Shown: positions 32,684 through 41,827, numbered from the stretch's first letter. The stretch is DNA of 64,000 bases from JADJPO01 sp963825645 (GCA_963825645.1 CAWGTT010000010.1:62001-126000), one strand, 5' to 3'. The notes: generated by a model from the sequence alone, not told the origin. Numbers and translations are program-made.

Positions 32684-35600
32684 CGGTAGTCCTCTTCCCT
32701 GGTCGCGGTCGGATCGGATGCTGGGGCCTGGCCGAACCCGCCCAGGCCGCCGTGGCTGCGGCCCCGGGCGGCACCGGTGACGAACCCGGACAGCGTGGCT
32801 CTCACCCCGTCGGCGGTCCGGCTCGGCCTGGGCGGACCGATGGTGACCGGGGGCGGAGCCGGGCTCTCCACGGGCGTCGGCGCGGCGCGGCGCCGGGCCA
32901 GGGTGGCCGGGGACCCGTTGCCGACGGCCGGGCGGTAGGAGGCGAGCATGCTCAGCTCGGACAGTGCGGTGGAGGCCAGCTCGGAGCGGGAGTCGACGTC
33001 GTCGACAGGCGACGAGGTCGCGCCCTGGCCGGCAGGTCCCGGCCGGCCGGGCTGCACGGGGGAGTCGAACGGGTCCGGACCGGCGATCGGCTGCGACGAG
33101 GGATGGTCGATCTCGCCCACCTCCGCTCCGTCGGACCGGTGGGCCCAGCCCCAGCGGGACCCGTCGTCCGGGGCCTCGCTCGGCAACCAGTCGGGCGGCG
33201 CCATAACCGAAGCGTGTTGCGGCGCAACCGGTTCCGGGAGCGGATGGTCGGCTGGCGCCTCGCTGCGGGTACGGCCCCGGCCGCGTCGAGCGAACAGACC
33301 CCGGGTGCGCCCTGCCCGCCCACCGCTGGGCAGTACGTCGATGGTCGCCGGGATCGTCGCCCGGGGGGCGGCAGCGGGTGGGTCCGCCGGGGCGGGCAGG
33401 TGGACCGGCTCAGCCGGTGCCGCCGCCTCGAACGAGGCGGGCGGTTGGGCCGCCTCGACCGGTGCCGGCAGCGGCGGCGGCTCGACGGGGGAAGGCGGGG
33501 CGGCCGGTGGCTGCCCGGACTGGTTCTGCGGCCCGAAGCCGGGCGGGATATCGGCTGCCACCGGCGTCCGCCCACCCGGACGGCGCCGGGGTAGCGGACG
33601 CGGCCCGCCCGGGTCGAGGTCTTCGGGGACCTGTTCGGCTGCCGGGGGTGTGACCAGCACGGGCGGGGGGTCCACCGGCGGCGGCAGATCCGGGGTGAGC
33701 GCGCCCACCGGTCCCGCGGCGGCGTTGCCGTCTGCAGGGGCGGCCGGGAACGAGGACTCGACCAGCTGGTCGAACGGATCGGGCGCGACGGGGGGCTGCT
33801 CCCCCGGCTGCGCATGCCGGCCCGCGGACCCGTGGCGATCGGCCTGCTGCTCGGCTGCGGACACGTCGACCTGATCCGTGACCCCGGTGGCCTGCGGCGT
33901 CGAACCCTCGACGAAGACCGCGGACGGCAGCACTATGCGGGCCACCGTGCCGTTGACCTCGCCGGCGGCCAGGCTCACCTGGGCGCCGAGGCGGGTCGCC
34001 AGCCGGGCCACGACGTAGAGACCGAGCCGCGATGCACCATGGGTGTGCACCGGCACCACGGCCGAGGTCTCGGTGTCGGTGATCCGCTCGTTGGCCCGGG
34101 CGAGGTCCTCCGGGCTCATCCCCAGACCGTGGTCGGCGATCCGGACCTCGACGCCGTCCGGACCGGCCGCGGTCTGCACCCACACCCGGGAGGAGGGATC
34201 CGAGAACAGGGTGGCGTTCTCGATCAGCTCGGCGATCAGGTGCGAGGTGGGCAGCGCCAGATGGGCGACGACGAGCGGGTTCACGGTGCTGCCGAGGTCG
34301 ACCCGCTCGTAGTGCTCGATCTCGCTGATCGCCGTGCGAACCACATCCGACAGCGGCATCGGTGACCGCGCCCGCCGGCCCGAGTCGATCCCGGCCAGTA
34401 CCAGCAGGCTTTCGGCGTTACGACGCATCCGGGTGGCGAGATGGTCGAGCCGGAACAGGTTCTCCAGCGCGTCCGGGTTCTCCTCGCTGCGCTCCAGCCT
34501 GTCGATGAACGAGAGCTGGCGGGCCAGCAGCACCTGGTTGCGCCGCGCGACGTTGACGAACGTCTCGGCCAGCGCGCTGCGTAGCTGGGCCTGCTCGTGA
34601 GCGATGCCGATCACCGTGTCCTGGACGTCGCGGAACGCGGCGGCCACATCGCCCACCTCGTCCTTGGCCTCGACGCCCACGGCGGGCAGGTCGGCGGACG
34701 GGGCCCCGTGCACGATGATCGCCTCGACCGCACCCGGCAGCTCCTCCCGGGTGCGCGTGGTGACCTGAGCCAGCCGGCGCAGCGGCGCAGTGATCTGACG
34801 GGACTGCATCAGCGCGAGCAGGATCATCAGGCCGACCAGGGCGACGGCGACGGCGGAGGTGAGCGCGACCCGCTGCTGAGCGGTCTCGGCCGACGACTGC
34901 GCCTGCGCTGCGGCGTCCAGCGTGACGTCGGCCGCCAGCCGGCGCAGGGCGTCGGACTGTGCCGTGGCGGAGTCGGTCCAGGTCTTCTCGGGCAGCCCGA
35001 TCGGCAGGCTCTCCCGGCGCTGGATGTCGTGGGCGAACCCGCTGAACCGCGTCGCGGCCGCCGTTGCCTGCTGCTGGACGGCGGGATCCACCACGCTGCC
35101 GCTGCCTGCGAACTGCTCCAGGGCTCGATCGTGGTCGGCGATCGCCACGGCGAGCTGGTTCTGCTGCGCCTGCGTGGCTTTGCCCGCGCGGACCATGACC
35201 AGTCCGATCAGGTGGATCTGGGAGGCTGCCTCATTGGCTCGGGCCAGCTCGGTCGCCGCCGCGAACCGCTGCGCGAGAAGGCGATCGGACAGCACTCCGG
35301 CCATCTGTGCCGGCAACTCGACGTCGGCGGAGATGATCGTCGAATAGGCGGTCAGAACGTTCTCGGTCGAAGCGCCGTCGTCGACGAGGCGACGCTGTTC
35401 GGTGATCCGGAAGTGTGCCGAGTCCAGCCGGCTGAGCACGCCGGAGGCGCCGGACACCCCGCCGGCGATGCCGGTCTCGGCGAGGGTGATGTCGAGGCGG
35501 GTCATGGCGCGGTCCGTGCCGCGGCGAGCCTCGTCGATGGCGGCGGCCCGGTCCGGTCCGGACTCGGCGGAGGCGAGGCGCTCGACCTGCAGCGCTGCGA

Positions 35601-35772
35601 TCACCTCGTTCACCCGGGTCTGCGCTTCGGCGAAGGCACCCATCTGCCGCCTCGTCTGCGCCTGCCCCAAGGCGTCGTAGGCCATTGCCCCGCAGGCCAG
35701 CGCGATGACCAGGACGGGCAACGCGAGCACGGCGAGCACTTTCCACCGAATGCTGAGGTGACGACGCATCAT
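32680..35772 (-). CDS. Conservon sensor histidine kinase (CvnA-like, nitrate/nitrite-sensor type)
   Basis: A 1030-residue membrane kinase. One membrane segment is at ~11-30; an extracytoplasmic sensor region (~30-310) with a NIT-like helical pattern follows; a second segment is near 320-345 and a HAMP-like region comes next. A degenerate phosphoacceptor region precedes a clear HATPase_c with HLIAELIENATLFSDP (N box) and EVRIADHGLGMSPEDLA (G1 box). The final ~350 residues are Pro-rich and disordered. No canonical H-box HE.RTPL is seen, as in other CvnA proteins, so autophosphorylation may be altered. The start is ATG 35772 in an ATGATG pair. First gene of the four-gene conservon. Confidence 0.92.
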   Translation of the reverse strand: MMRRHLSIRWKVLAVLALPVLVIALACGAMAYDALGQAQTRRQMGAFAEAQTRVNEVIAALQVERLASAESGPDRAAAIDEARRGTDRAMTRLDITLAETGIAGGVSGASGVLSRLDSAHFRITEQRRLVDDGASTENVLTAYSTIISADVELPAQMAGVLSDRLLAQRFAAATELARANEAASQIHLIGLVMVRAGKATQAQQNQLAVAIADHDRALEQFAGSGSVVDPAVQQQATAAATRFSGFAHDIQRRESLPIGLPEKTWTDSATAQSDALRRLAADVTLDAAAQAQSSAETAQQRVALTSAVAVALVGLMILLALMQSRQITAPLRRLAQVTTRTREELPGAVEAIIVHGAPSADLPAVGVEAKDEVGDVAAAFRDVQDTVIGIAHEQAQLRSALAETFVNVARRNQVLLARQLSFIDRLERSEENPDALENLFRLDHLATRMRRNAESLLVLAGIDSGRRARSPMPLSDVVRTAISEIEHYERVDLGSTVNPLVVAHLALPTSHLIAELIENATLFSDPSSRVWVQTAAGPDGVEVRIADHGLGMSPEDLARANERITDTETSAVVPVHTHGASRLGLYVVARLATRLGAQVSLAAGEVNGTVARIVLPSAVFVEGSTPQATGVTDQVDVSAAEQQADRHGSAGRHAQPGEQPPVAPDPFDQLVESSFPAAPADGNAAAGPVGALTPDLPPPVDPPPVLVTPPAAEQVPEDLDPGGPRPLPRRRPGGRTPVAADIPPGFGPQNQSGQPPAAPPSPVEPPPLPAPVEAAQPPASFEAAAPAEPVHLPAPADPPAAAPRATIPATIDVLPSGGRAGRTRGLFARRGRGRTRSEAPADHPLPEPVAPQHASVMAPPDWLPSEAPDDGSRWGWAHRSDGAEVGEIDHPSSQPIAGPDPFDSPVQPGRPGPAGQGATSSPVDDVDSRSELASTALSELSMLASYRPAVGNGSPATLARRRAAPTPVESPAPPPVTIGPPRPSRTADGVRATLSGFVTGAARGRSHGGLGGFGQAPASDPTATREEDYR

Positions 35773-36002
35773 GCCCTCTCGTTGCCGGTTCCCACCGCGG
35801 TGGGGTGATAGCTGTCCCAGCGCCATCTGTGTCTCGACGGCCGGCGACGCCCAGCGCACCTCGTGGGCACAGTTCTCACCCGATCGGCGCCGCCAGGTCC
35901 GTCACGGGTCACCCGATCGGGTGCCGCTGCGGCCGCGTCCGGAGCACGGCCACTGCTCTTGTCGCGTGACCCCATGCCGGACGAGCGAGGAGACTGCCGG
36001 TC

Positions 36003-36860
36003 ATGACCTCGACGTCTCGCGGCCGCGGACCGGTCGACGGCGTCACCCTCGTGGTCTGCGCGGGCGGGCAGTCACGCCGCTGGTCCGGGGTGGACAAGAC
36101 CGCCCAGCTCCTCGGCGATGGCCCGGTCCTGGCCCGGACCGTGGCCGGCGCACTCGCGGGGCTGGTCGCGGCCGGTGCGCCGCTGCTGCGGGTCGTCGTG
36201 GTGGCACCGGCCGAGCACCCGGCGCGTGACGCCGTCCGGGCTGCTCTGGACGACGCGACGAGGGTGAGCGGCGACCCTGCTGAACTGGTCTGGACCCTCG
36301 AGCACCCGCCGGGCGGCGGACCCGTCACCGGATTGGGCGCCGGGCTGGCCGCGGCAGCGCAAGGCCGGGGTGGCGGCCGAGACGACACCATCGGGTCCCG
36401 CGTGGTCGTGCTGGCCGGGGACATGCCGCTCGCCGGTACCGCCCTGCCACGCCTCCTCCACGCGGTCCGCGGGCCGGCCGTGCAGGCGGCCGTGGCCCTC
36501 GACCCGGACGGCGCCCGCCAGCCGCTGCTCGCGGTCTACCGGACGGCGCCGCTGCGGTCCGTGCTCGGCGCGCTGGCGCCGGTCGGCGCGTCGATGCGGT
36601 CGGTGCTCGACCGGCTCAGCCTGGTCGAGGTGCCCGTGAGCCGGACCGAGGCCCTCGACCTGGATACGCCCGCCGACCTGGCCGCGCTCAACGCCACCGT
36701 CTCCGGTGATGCAGCTGTCCCCGGTGATGCAGCCGTCCCTCGTGATCCAGCCGTCCCCCGTGATGCAGCTGTCCCCCGTGATGCAGCCGTCCCCCGTGAT
36801 CGCGCTGAAGATCACGTGGCGTCCCCTGGGACGGAATCTGACCACTCTGACGCAACGTGA
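36003..36860 (+). CDS. MobA-like nucleotidyltransferase
   Basis: A 285-residue NTP-transferase of the MobA type. VCAGGQSRRWSGVDK near residue 18 is the nucleotide-binding loop (LAGGxSxRMGxDK pattern) and VVLAGDMPL near 138 provides the metal-binding Asp. MobA links GTP to molybdopterin; a related activity is likely. The enzyme domain ends near residue 233. The rest is a low-complexity tail built from an 18-bp repeat (GDAAVP/RDAAVP) plus part of an intergenic-type inverted repeat, so the C-terminus looks extended by repeat expansion. Confidence 0.85.
   Translation: MTSTSRGRGPVDGVTLVVCAGGQSRRWSGVDKTAQLLGDGPVLARTVAGALAGLVAAGAPLLRVVVVAPAEHPARDAVRAALDDATRVSGDPAELVWTLEHPPGGGPVTGLGAGLAAAAQGRGGGRDDTIGSRVVVLAGDMPLAGTALPRLLHAVRGPAVQAAVALDPDGARQPLLAVYRTAPLRSVLGALAPVGASMRSVLDRLSLVEVPVSRTEALDLDTPADLAALNATVSGDAAVPGDAAVPRDPAVPRDAAVPRDAAVPRDRAEDHVASPGTESDHSDAT
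36705..36794 (+). repeat. 18-bp tandem repeat, five units, encoding GDAAVP/RDAAVP
   Basis: Five consecutive 18-bp units of the form [GC]GTGATGCAGCYGTCCCC (36705-36794) with a partial sixth (CGTGATCGCG). They extend the MobA-like reading frame by a six-residue repeat. The CGTGATC core is also present in the adjacent inverted repeat. Confidence 0.85.
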
Positions 36861-36865
36861 TCTTC
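36807..36865. repeat. Inverted repeat with GATCACG core
   Basis: 17-bp arms GAAGATCACGTGGCGTC (36807-36823) and GACGCAACGTGATCTTC (36849-36865) match at 16 of 17 positions around a 25-nt loop. It spans the 3' end of the MobA-like gene and precedes the quinone oxidoreductase gene by 41 bp. A third GTGATC copy follows at once. It looks like a dispersed intergenic element and could act as a terminator. Confidence 0.75.
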
Positions 36866-36906
36866 AACGTGATCCACGTACCGGCGCCGGCGACGAGTTT
36901 GTCCAC

Positions 36907-37884
36907 ATGAAGGCCGTCGTGATCGCCGAACCCGGTGGACCGGAGCAGCTCACCCTCGCCGACGTGCCGGACCCGGTCGCCGGGCCGGGCGAGGTGGTGC
37001 TGCAGGTCGCTGCAACCGCGGTGAACCGGGCCGACATCATGCAGCGGATGGGGCACTATCCGCCCCCGCCCGGTGCCCCCGCCTGGCCCGGTCTGGAGTG
37101 CAGCGGCACCGTCGCCTCGGTCGGCGAGGGCGTGGAGACCTGGCGGGCCGGCGACTCGGCGTGCGCGCTGCTGTCCGGCGGCGGGTACGCCGAGCTGGTC
37201 GCGGTACCGGTCAGCCAGCTGCTACCCGTACCGACCGGGGTGTCGCTGGTGGACGCCGCCGCCCTGCCCGAGGTGACCTGCACGGTCTGGAGCAACGTGT
37301 TCATGCTGGCCGGGCTGCGCCCCGATGAGGTGCTGCTGGTGCACGGCGGGTCGAGCGGGATCGGGACGATGGCGATCCAGCTGGGGCGCCAGGTCGGCGC
37401 CACCGTCGCCGTGACCGCCGGGTCGGCGGCCAAGCTGGAGCGGTGCGCCGAGCTGGGGGCGAGCATCCTGGTCGACTACCGGGAGCAGGACTTCGTCGAG
37501 GTGGTGAAGAGCTCGACGGCAGGCCACGGCGCCGACGTGGTGCTGGACAACATGGGCGCGAAGTACCTGTCCCGCAACATCGAGGTCCTGGCCACCAGCG
37601 GGCGCCTGGTCGTGATCGGGCTGCAGGGCGGACGGCGCGCCGAGCTCGACCTCGGCGCGCTGCTGGCGAAACGGGGCGCGGTGCTGGCCACCTCGCTGCG
37701 CGCCCGGCCGCAGGAGGAGAAGGCGGCGATCGTGGCGAGTGTCGCCGACCACGTCTGGCCGCTGATCTCGGACGGCGTGGTGCGCCCCGTCGTCCATTCC
37801 CGGCTGCCGCTGGCCGAGGCCGCCCAGGCGCACCGGCTGGTCGAGAGCTCGGTTCACGTCGGCAAGGTGCTGCTGACTGTGTGA
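36907..37884 (+). CDS. NAD(P)H:quinone oxidoreductase, zinc-independent MDR family (PIG3-like)
   Basis: A 325-residue medium-chain reductase. The GroES-like domain (residues 1-125) has NRADIMQRMGHYPPPPGAP, typical of the TP53I3/PIG3 group; no zinc ligands are seen. The nucleotide fold has VHGGSSGIGTMAIQLGRQ near 145, the NADPH-type motif. It reduces quinones or enoyl compounds with NADPH in known relatives. The start is ATG 36907. Its neighbourhood with the aminotransferase and proteasome activator recalls an arrangement in mycobacteria. Confidence 0.92.
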   Translation: MKAVVIAEPGGPEQLTLADVPDPVAGPGEVVLQVAATAVNRADIMQRMGHYPPPPGAPAWPGLECSGTVASVGEGVETWRAGDSACALLSGGGYAELVAVPVSQLLPVPTGVSLVDAAALPEVTCTVWSNVFMLAGLRPDEVLLVHGGSSGIGTMAIQLGRQVGATVAVTAGSAAKLERCAELGASILVDYREQDFVEVVKSSTAGHGADVVLDNMGAKYLSRNIEVLATSGRLVVIGLQGGRRAELDLGALLAKRGAVLATSLRARPQEEKAAIVASVADHVWPLISDGVVRPVVHSRLPLAEAAQAHRLVESSVHVGKVLLTV

Positions 37885-37994
37885 ACCCTGTGTGTCTCCC
37901 CGCGGCGGTCCACCACATTTCTGCTGGTCGGTGAGGCTGCCCCTCCACCAACGGGCATGGCAGATTGGTGGGAGGTGTCCGGTGTGGAGGTCCG

Positions 37995-38738
37995 ATGAAG
38001 ATCGCGCTGTTCGTGACATGCCTGGCCGACGCGATGTACCCGGACGTCGGCAAGGCCACGGTGTCCCTCCTCGAGCGGCTCGGGCACGGGGTGGACTTCC
38101 CGGACCGGCAGACCTGCTGCGGACAGATGCACGTCAACACCGGCTACCTGCGCGATGCCCTGCCGCTGGTCCGTCACCACGTCGAGACGTTCGAGCCGTA
38201 TGAGGTGGTGGTGGCGCCGTCCGGGTCGTGCGTCGGGTCGGTGCGTCATCAGCACGCGATGGTCGCCCGCCGGGCGGGGGACGACGCGCTGGCCGATCGC
38301 GCCGACGCGGTGGCCGACCGCACCTACGAACTGTCGGAGTTCCTCGTCGACGTGCTCGGCGTCACCGATGCCGGCGCACACTATCCGCACCGGGTGACCT
38401 ACCACCCGACCTGCCACTCGCTGCGGATGCTTCGGGTGGGCGACAAGCCGCTGCAACTACTGCGCGCCGTCCGCGGGATCGACCTGGTCGAGCTCCCCGA
38501 CGCCGACCAGTGCTGCGGTTTCGGCGGCACCTTCGCCCTGAAGAACCGCGACACCTCGACCGCGATGCTCGCCGACAAGATGCGCCATGTGCTCGGCACC
38601 GGGGCCGAGGTGCTCACCGCCGGGGACGCCTCGTGCCTGATGCACATCGGCGGCGGGTTGTCCCGGCTGCGGACGGGCACGCGCACGGTTCACCTGGCCG
38701 AGATCCTCGCCGCCACCGGGAACGGGGGACGGCGATGA
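37995..38738 (+). CDS. lutA: L-lactate utilisation Fe-S protein LutA
   Basis: A 247-residue protein with two CCG motifs of the glycolate-oxidase/heterodisulfide-reductase type: RQTCCGQMH near residue 42 and DQCCGFGGTF near 175, each with companion Cys (LFVTCL, YHPTCHS). It forms the L-lactate oxidising complex with LutB and LutC, giving pyruvate. ATG 37995 follows GGAGG at 5 nt. Its TGA overlaps the lutB start as ATGA. Confidence 0.93.
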   Translation: MKIALFVTCLADAMYPDVGKATVSLLERLGHGVDFPDRQTCCGQMHVNTGYLRDALPLVRHHVETFEPYEVVVAPSGSCVGSVRHQHAMVARRAGDDALADRADAVADRTYELSEFLVDVLGVTDAGAHYPHRVTYHPTCHSLRMLRVGDKPLQLLRAVRGIDLVELPDADQCCGFGGTFALKNRDTSTAMLADKMRHVLGTGAEVLTAGDASCLMHIGGGLSRLRTGTRTVHLAEILAATGNGGRR

Positions 38739-40909
38739 GCGAGTTCCTCGGCATCCCACGGCACGCGCCGCGCGGCGTCGGTCAGCTGCGGGCGCAGACT
38801 CCGTTCCCGGTGGCCGCGCGCGCCGCGCTGGCCGACACCCAGCTACGCCGCAACATCGGGCACGCCACCGCGACGATCCGTGCCAAGCGGGCCGCGGTCG
38901 TCGGTGAGGTGCCGGACTGGGAGGCGTTGCGCAGCGCAGGATCCGAGATCAAAGCAGCGACGATGGCTGACTTGGGCGCGCACCTGGAGCGTCTGGAACG
39001 CGAGGTCACCGCCCGCGGCGCGATGGTGCACTGGGCGGGTGACGCGGTCGAGGCGTGCGCGATCGTCTCCCGCCTGGTCCGCGAGACCGGCCACCGCGAG
39101 GTGGTCAAGGTCAAGTCGATGGCCACGCAGGAGATCGGACTCAACGAGGCACTGGCCGAGGACGGCGTGACCGCCTACGAGACCGACCTCGCCGAGCTGA
39201 TCGTGCAGCTCGGCGGCGATCTGCCCTCGCACATCCTGGTGCCCGCGATCCACCGCAACCGGTCCGAGATCCGGGAGATCTTCGCCCGCGAGATGCCAGA
39301 CGCCCCAACCGACCTCACCGACGACCCGCGCCGACTCGCGATGGCCGCCCGGGCACATCTGCGACGCAAGTTCCTCACCGCCAAGGTCGCGGTGTCCGGC
39401 GCGAACTTCGCCGTCGCCGAGACCGGCACCCTGCTCGTCGTCGAGTCCGAGGGCAACGGGCGGATGTGCCTGACCCTTCCCGAGACGCTGATCACCGTGA
39501 TGGGCATCGAGAAGCTAGTGCCCTCGTGGCGCGACCTTGAGGTATTCCTGCAGCTGCTGCCCCGCTCCTCCACGGGTGAGCGGATGAACCCGTACACCTC
39601 CGCCTGGACCGGCGTGCACGCCACGGGGAACGGCCTCACCGACGGACCTCGGGCGTTCCATCTGGTGCTGCTCGACAACGGCCGTACGGCGACCCTCGCC
39701 GACCCGGTCGGCCGGGAGGCGTTGCACTGCATCAAGTGCTCGGCCTGCATGAACGTCTGCCCGGTCTACGAACGCACCGGCGGCCACGCTTACGGGTCGG
39801 TCTACCCCGGGCCGATCGGCGCCATCCTCTCCCCCCAGCTCACCGGCGTCGAGGACAACGCCTCTCTGCCCTACGCGTCGTCGCTGTGCGGAGCCTGCTT
39901 CGACGCCTGCCCGGTGCGCATCGACATCCCCTCGATCCTGGTGCACCTGCGCGCCCAGCACGTCGAGGAGCGGCGGGCGGCCTCGAAGGTGCCCACCGCT
40001 GAGGCCGTCGCGATGGCCGCGGCGTCCTGGGTGATGTCCGACCCGCGCCGGTTCGCCGCCGCCGAGACCGCCTCGCGCGCCGGGCGCCTGATCGCCCGTC
40101 TCGACCGGCGAAACCGGATCACCAGCTTGCCGCCGCCGCTGTCGGCCTGGACGACGAGCCGCGACCTGCCGCCCCCACCCACCGAGACCTTCCGGCAATG
40201 GTGGTCCCGTACCCGCCCACCGTCCCGTACCCGCCCACCCACCAACCCAGTGGACACTTTCTCGACGACACGCCCGCGTGTCGCTCGAGAAAGTGTCCAC
40301 CCGGGGTCTGGGCAGCCGGGGTCTGGACCCCCTGGGTCTGGACCGGCCGGGTCGATCACGCGGGACTACCGACAGCGTGGCGAGCACGAACCTGGATCGG
40401 CCGCTGTTCTCGACCAGCTCGTGGACCGGCTCGATGACTACAAGGCAACGGTCCGACGCGCCACGCCGTCCGAGGTCGGTGCCGCCGTCCGGGCGGCGCT
40501 CGCCGAGACCGGTGCGGGCGACGACCAGACCCGAGTGCTGCTCGCCCCGGGCCTGCCCGAATGGGCACCAGCGGGTCTGCCGGACGACGGCCGGTTCACC
40601 CCCGACGAGCTCGACGGCTTCGCGGCCGTGGTGACCGCCTGCCGCGTGGCCTGTTCCGAGACCGGCACGATCGTGCTGGACGGCGAGGCCGACCAGGGCC
40701 GCCGGGCGATCACTCTGGTCCCCGACGTCCACGTCTGCGTCGTCCGCGCCGACCAGGTCGTCCAGACCGTTCCCGAGATGCTCGACCAGCTCGACCCGAC
40801 CCGCCCGCTCACGTTCATCAGCGGCCCCTCGGCCACCAGCGATATCGAGCTCAGCCGGGTGGAGGGTGTACACGGCCCGCGCACCCTGTCCGTGGTCCTG
40901 GTGCAATGA
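38735..40909 (+). CDS. LutB-LutC fusion protein (lactate utilisation)
   Basis: One 724-codon frame encodes LutB then LutC. Residues ~50-290 are the LutB LUD domain, and CIKCSACMNVCPVY (~332-345) and CGACFDACPVRI (~386-397) are the two ferredoxin-type Fe-S motifs. The LutB C-terminus ends normally near SFRQWW at ~485-495. A linker of short repeats and the palindromic element (residues ~506-522, VDTFSTTRPRVARESVH) follows. Residues ~535-724 are the LutC LUD domain (ACRVACSETGTIVLDGE near 637; TFISGPSATSDIELSRVEGVHG near 700). The usual LutC N-terminal helix is absent. Whether one polypeptide is made, or LutC starts internally (e.g. GTG 40421), is unknown. Confidence 0.88.
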   Translation: MSEFLGIPRHAPRGVGQLRAQTPFPVAARAALADTQLRRNIGHATATIRAKRAAVVGEVPDWEALRSAGSEIKAATMADLGAHLERLEREVTARGAMVHWAGDAVEACAIVSRLVRETGHREVVKVKSMATQEIGLNEALAEDGVTAYETDLAELIVQLGGDLPSHILVPAIHRNRSEIREIFAREMPDAPTDLTDDPRRLAMAARAHLRRKFLTAKVAVSGANFAVAETGTLLVVESEGNGRMCLTLPETLITVMGIEKLVPSWRDLEVFLQLLPRSSTGERMNPYTSAWTGVHATGNGLTDGPRAFHLVLLDNGRTATLADPVGREALHCIKCSACMNVCPVYERTGGHAYGSVYPGPIGAILSPQLTGVEDNASLPYASSLCGACFDACPVRIDIPSILVHLRAQHVEERRAASKVPTAEAVAMAAASWVMSDPRRFAAAETASRAGRLIARLDRRNRITSLPPPLSAWTTSRDLPPPPTETFRQWWSRTRPPSRTRPPTNPVDTFSTTRPRVARESVHPGSGQPGSGPPGSGPAGSITRDYRQRGEHEPGSAAVLDQLVDRLDDYKATVRRATPSEVGAAVRAALAETGAGDDQTRVLLAPGLPEWAPAGLPDDGRFTPDELDGFAAVVTACRVACSETGTIVLDGEADQGRRAITLVPDVHVCVVRADQVVQTVPEMLDQLDPTRPLTFISGPSATSDIELSRVEGVHGPRTLSVVLVQ
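40250..40300. repeat. Palindromic element copy 3, inside the lutB-lutC frame
   Basis: GTGGACACTTTCTCGA at 40250 and its complement ending at 40300 form near-perfect 23/24-bp arms (one base indel) around a short CCC centre. It is the same family as copies at 1806 and 9964. Here it is inside a coding frame, flanked on the left by a 16-bp tandem (CCGTACCCGCCCACC) and on the right by GGTCTGG repeats. A hairpin of this strength within the transcript could attenuate expression of the LutC part. Confidence 0.85.
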
Positions 40910-40936
40910 CCAGCTCAGAATGACCGGGGCGGCCGG

Positions 40937-41827
40937 TCAGGCGGCCGCACCGCAAAGGATCTCGATCCGGACCGCACGGGAACCCGCCACCGCGTGCCGG
41001 ACCTGGGCCCGCTGCCGGGCGACCTCCGCCGCCGCGGCGCCGAGCTCGGCGTCCAGCCGGCGGGCCTCCTCCAGAGCGGACCGCGATGGGGCCGCAGCCG
41101 AGCCGAGCGACCCGGCCACCCAGCACAGCCAGCGGTCGGTCGCCTCGCGCACGGGCTCCGGCCCACGCGGGGTGTCGCGACGCAGCATCAGCACGGCCGC
41201 GGTAACCGACTCCATCGCGTGGTCCGCGCCGCGAGCGCCCCAGGCGTGCGCCGTCACGAGCTGGGCGATCGCCTCCTGAATCCGCGTCCGCGCGTGGCGG
41301 GTCGCCTGCAGCGCGTGGGAGAGGGCGAGCTCGCTGGTCAGCGGCGGCCCGATGCTGGCCTCGGCGGCCGCCAGCCGCACGGCGTCGTCCCCACCGGCAT
41401 CGTGGATCAGCCGGGCGAGCTCATCGAGCAGCCGAGGCAGTGCCGCAGCCTGGGCGGCTGCGGCGTCGGCCTGGGCGGACAGCCGCCGCACGTCGTCCAG
41501 ATGGGCCCGGGCCTGCGCCGCGATCGCGTCACGCTGCACGGAGGCGGCTTCGAGTGCCTCGGCGCGGAGCAGGGTCTCGTGCCGGGATCGGCCACGCAGC
41601 AGGTGCGCCAACCGCACCGGGCGCAGCCCGTGGACAGCGCGCAACCGGCGGACCGCCTCCGCCACAGCGGCGTCGGCGGCGGCACGCTGGTCGGCAAGTG
41701 CCCCCGCCGAGCGCGAGGCCTCCTGCGACGCCCGCCGAGCGGTGCGTGCGGTCGACGCTGCGGTGTGCGCGAGGCGCATCTGCTCACGCAGCGCCATGAT
41801 CCGCTCGTCCGATGCCGCGATCGTCAT
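40937..41827 (-). CDS. Coiled-coil protein of unknown function
   Basis: A 296-residue Ala/Arg-rich protein with long predicted helices and heptad patterns through most of its length (e.g. TARRASQEASRSAGALADQRAAADAA). No enzyme motif or membrane segment is recognised. A central more conserved-looking part is VTAHAWGARGADHAMESVTAAVLMLRR. The start is ATG 41827, preceded by GAGGAGA. It is convergent with lutBC, 27 bp away. Function unknown. Confidence 0.75.
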   Translation of the reverse strand: MTIAASDERIMALREQMRLAHTAASTARTARRASQEASRSAGALADQRAAADAAVAEAVRRLRAVHGLRPVRLAHLLRGRSRHETLLRAEALEAASVQRDAIAAQARAHLDDVRRLSAQADAAAAQAAALPRLLDELARLIHDAGGDDAVRLAAAEASIGPPLTSELALSHALQATRHARTRIQEAIAQLVTAHAWGARGADHAMESVTAAVLMLRRDTPRGPEPVREATDRWLCWVAGSLGSAAAPSRSALEEARRLDAELGAAAAEVARQRAQVRHAVAGSRAVRIEILCGAAA

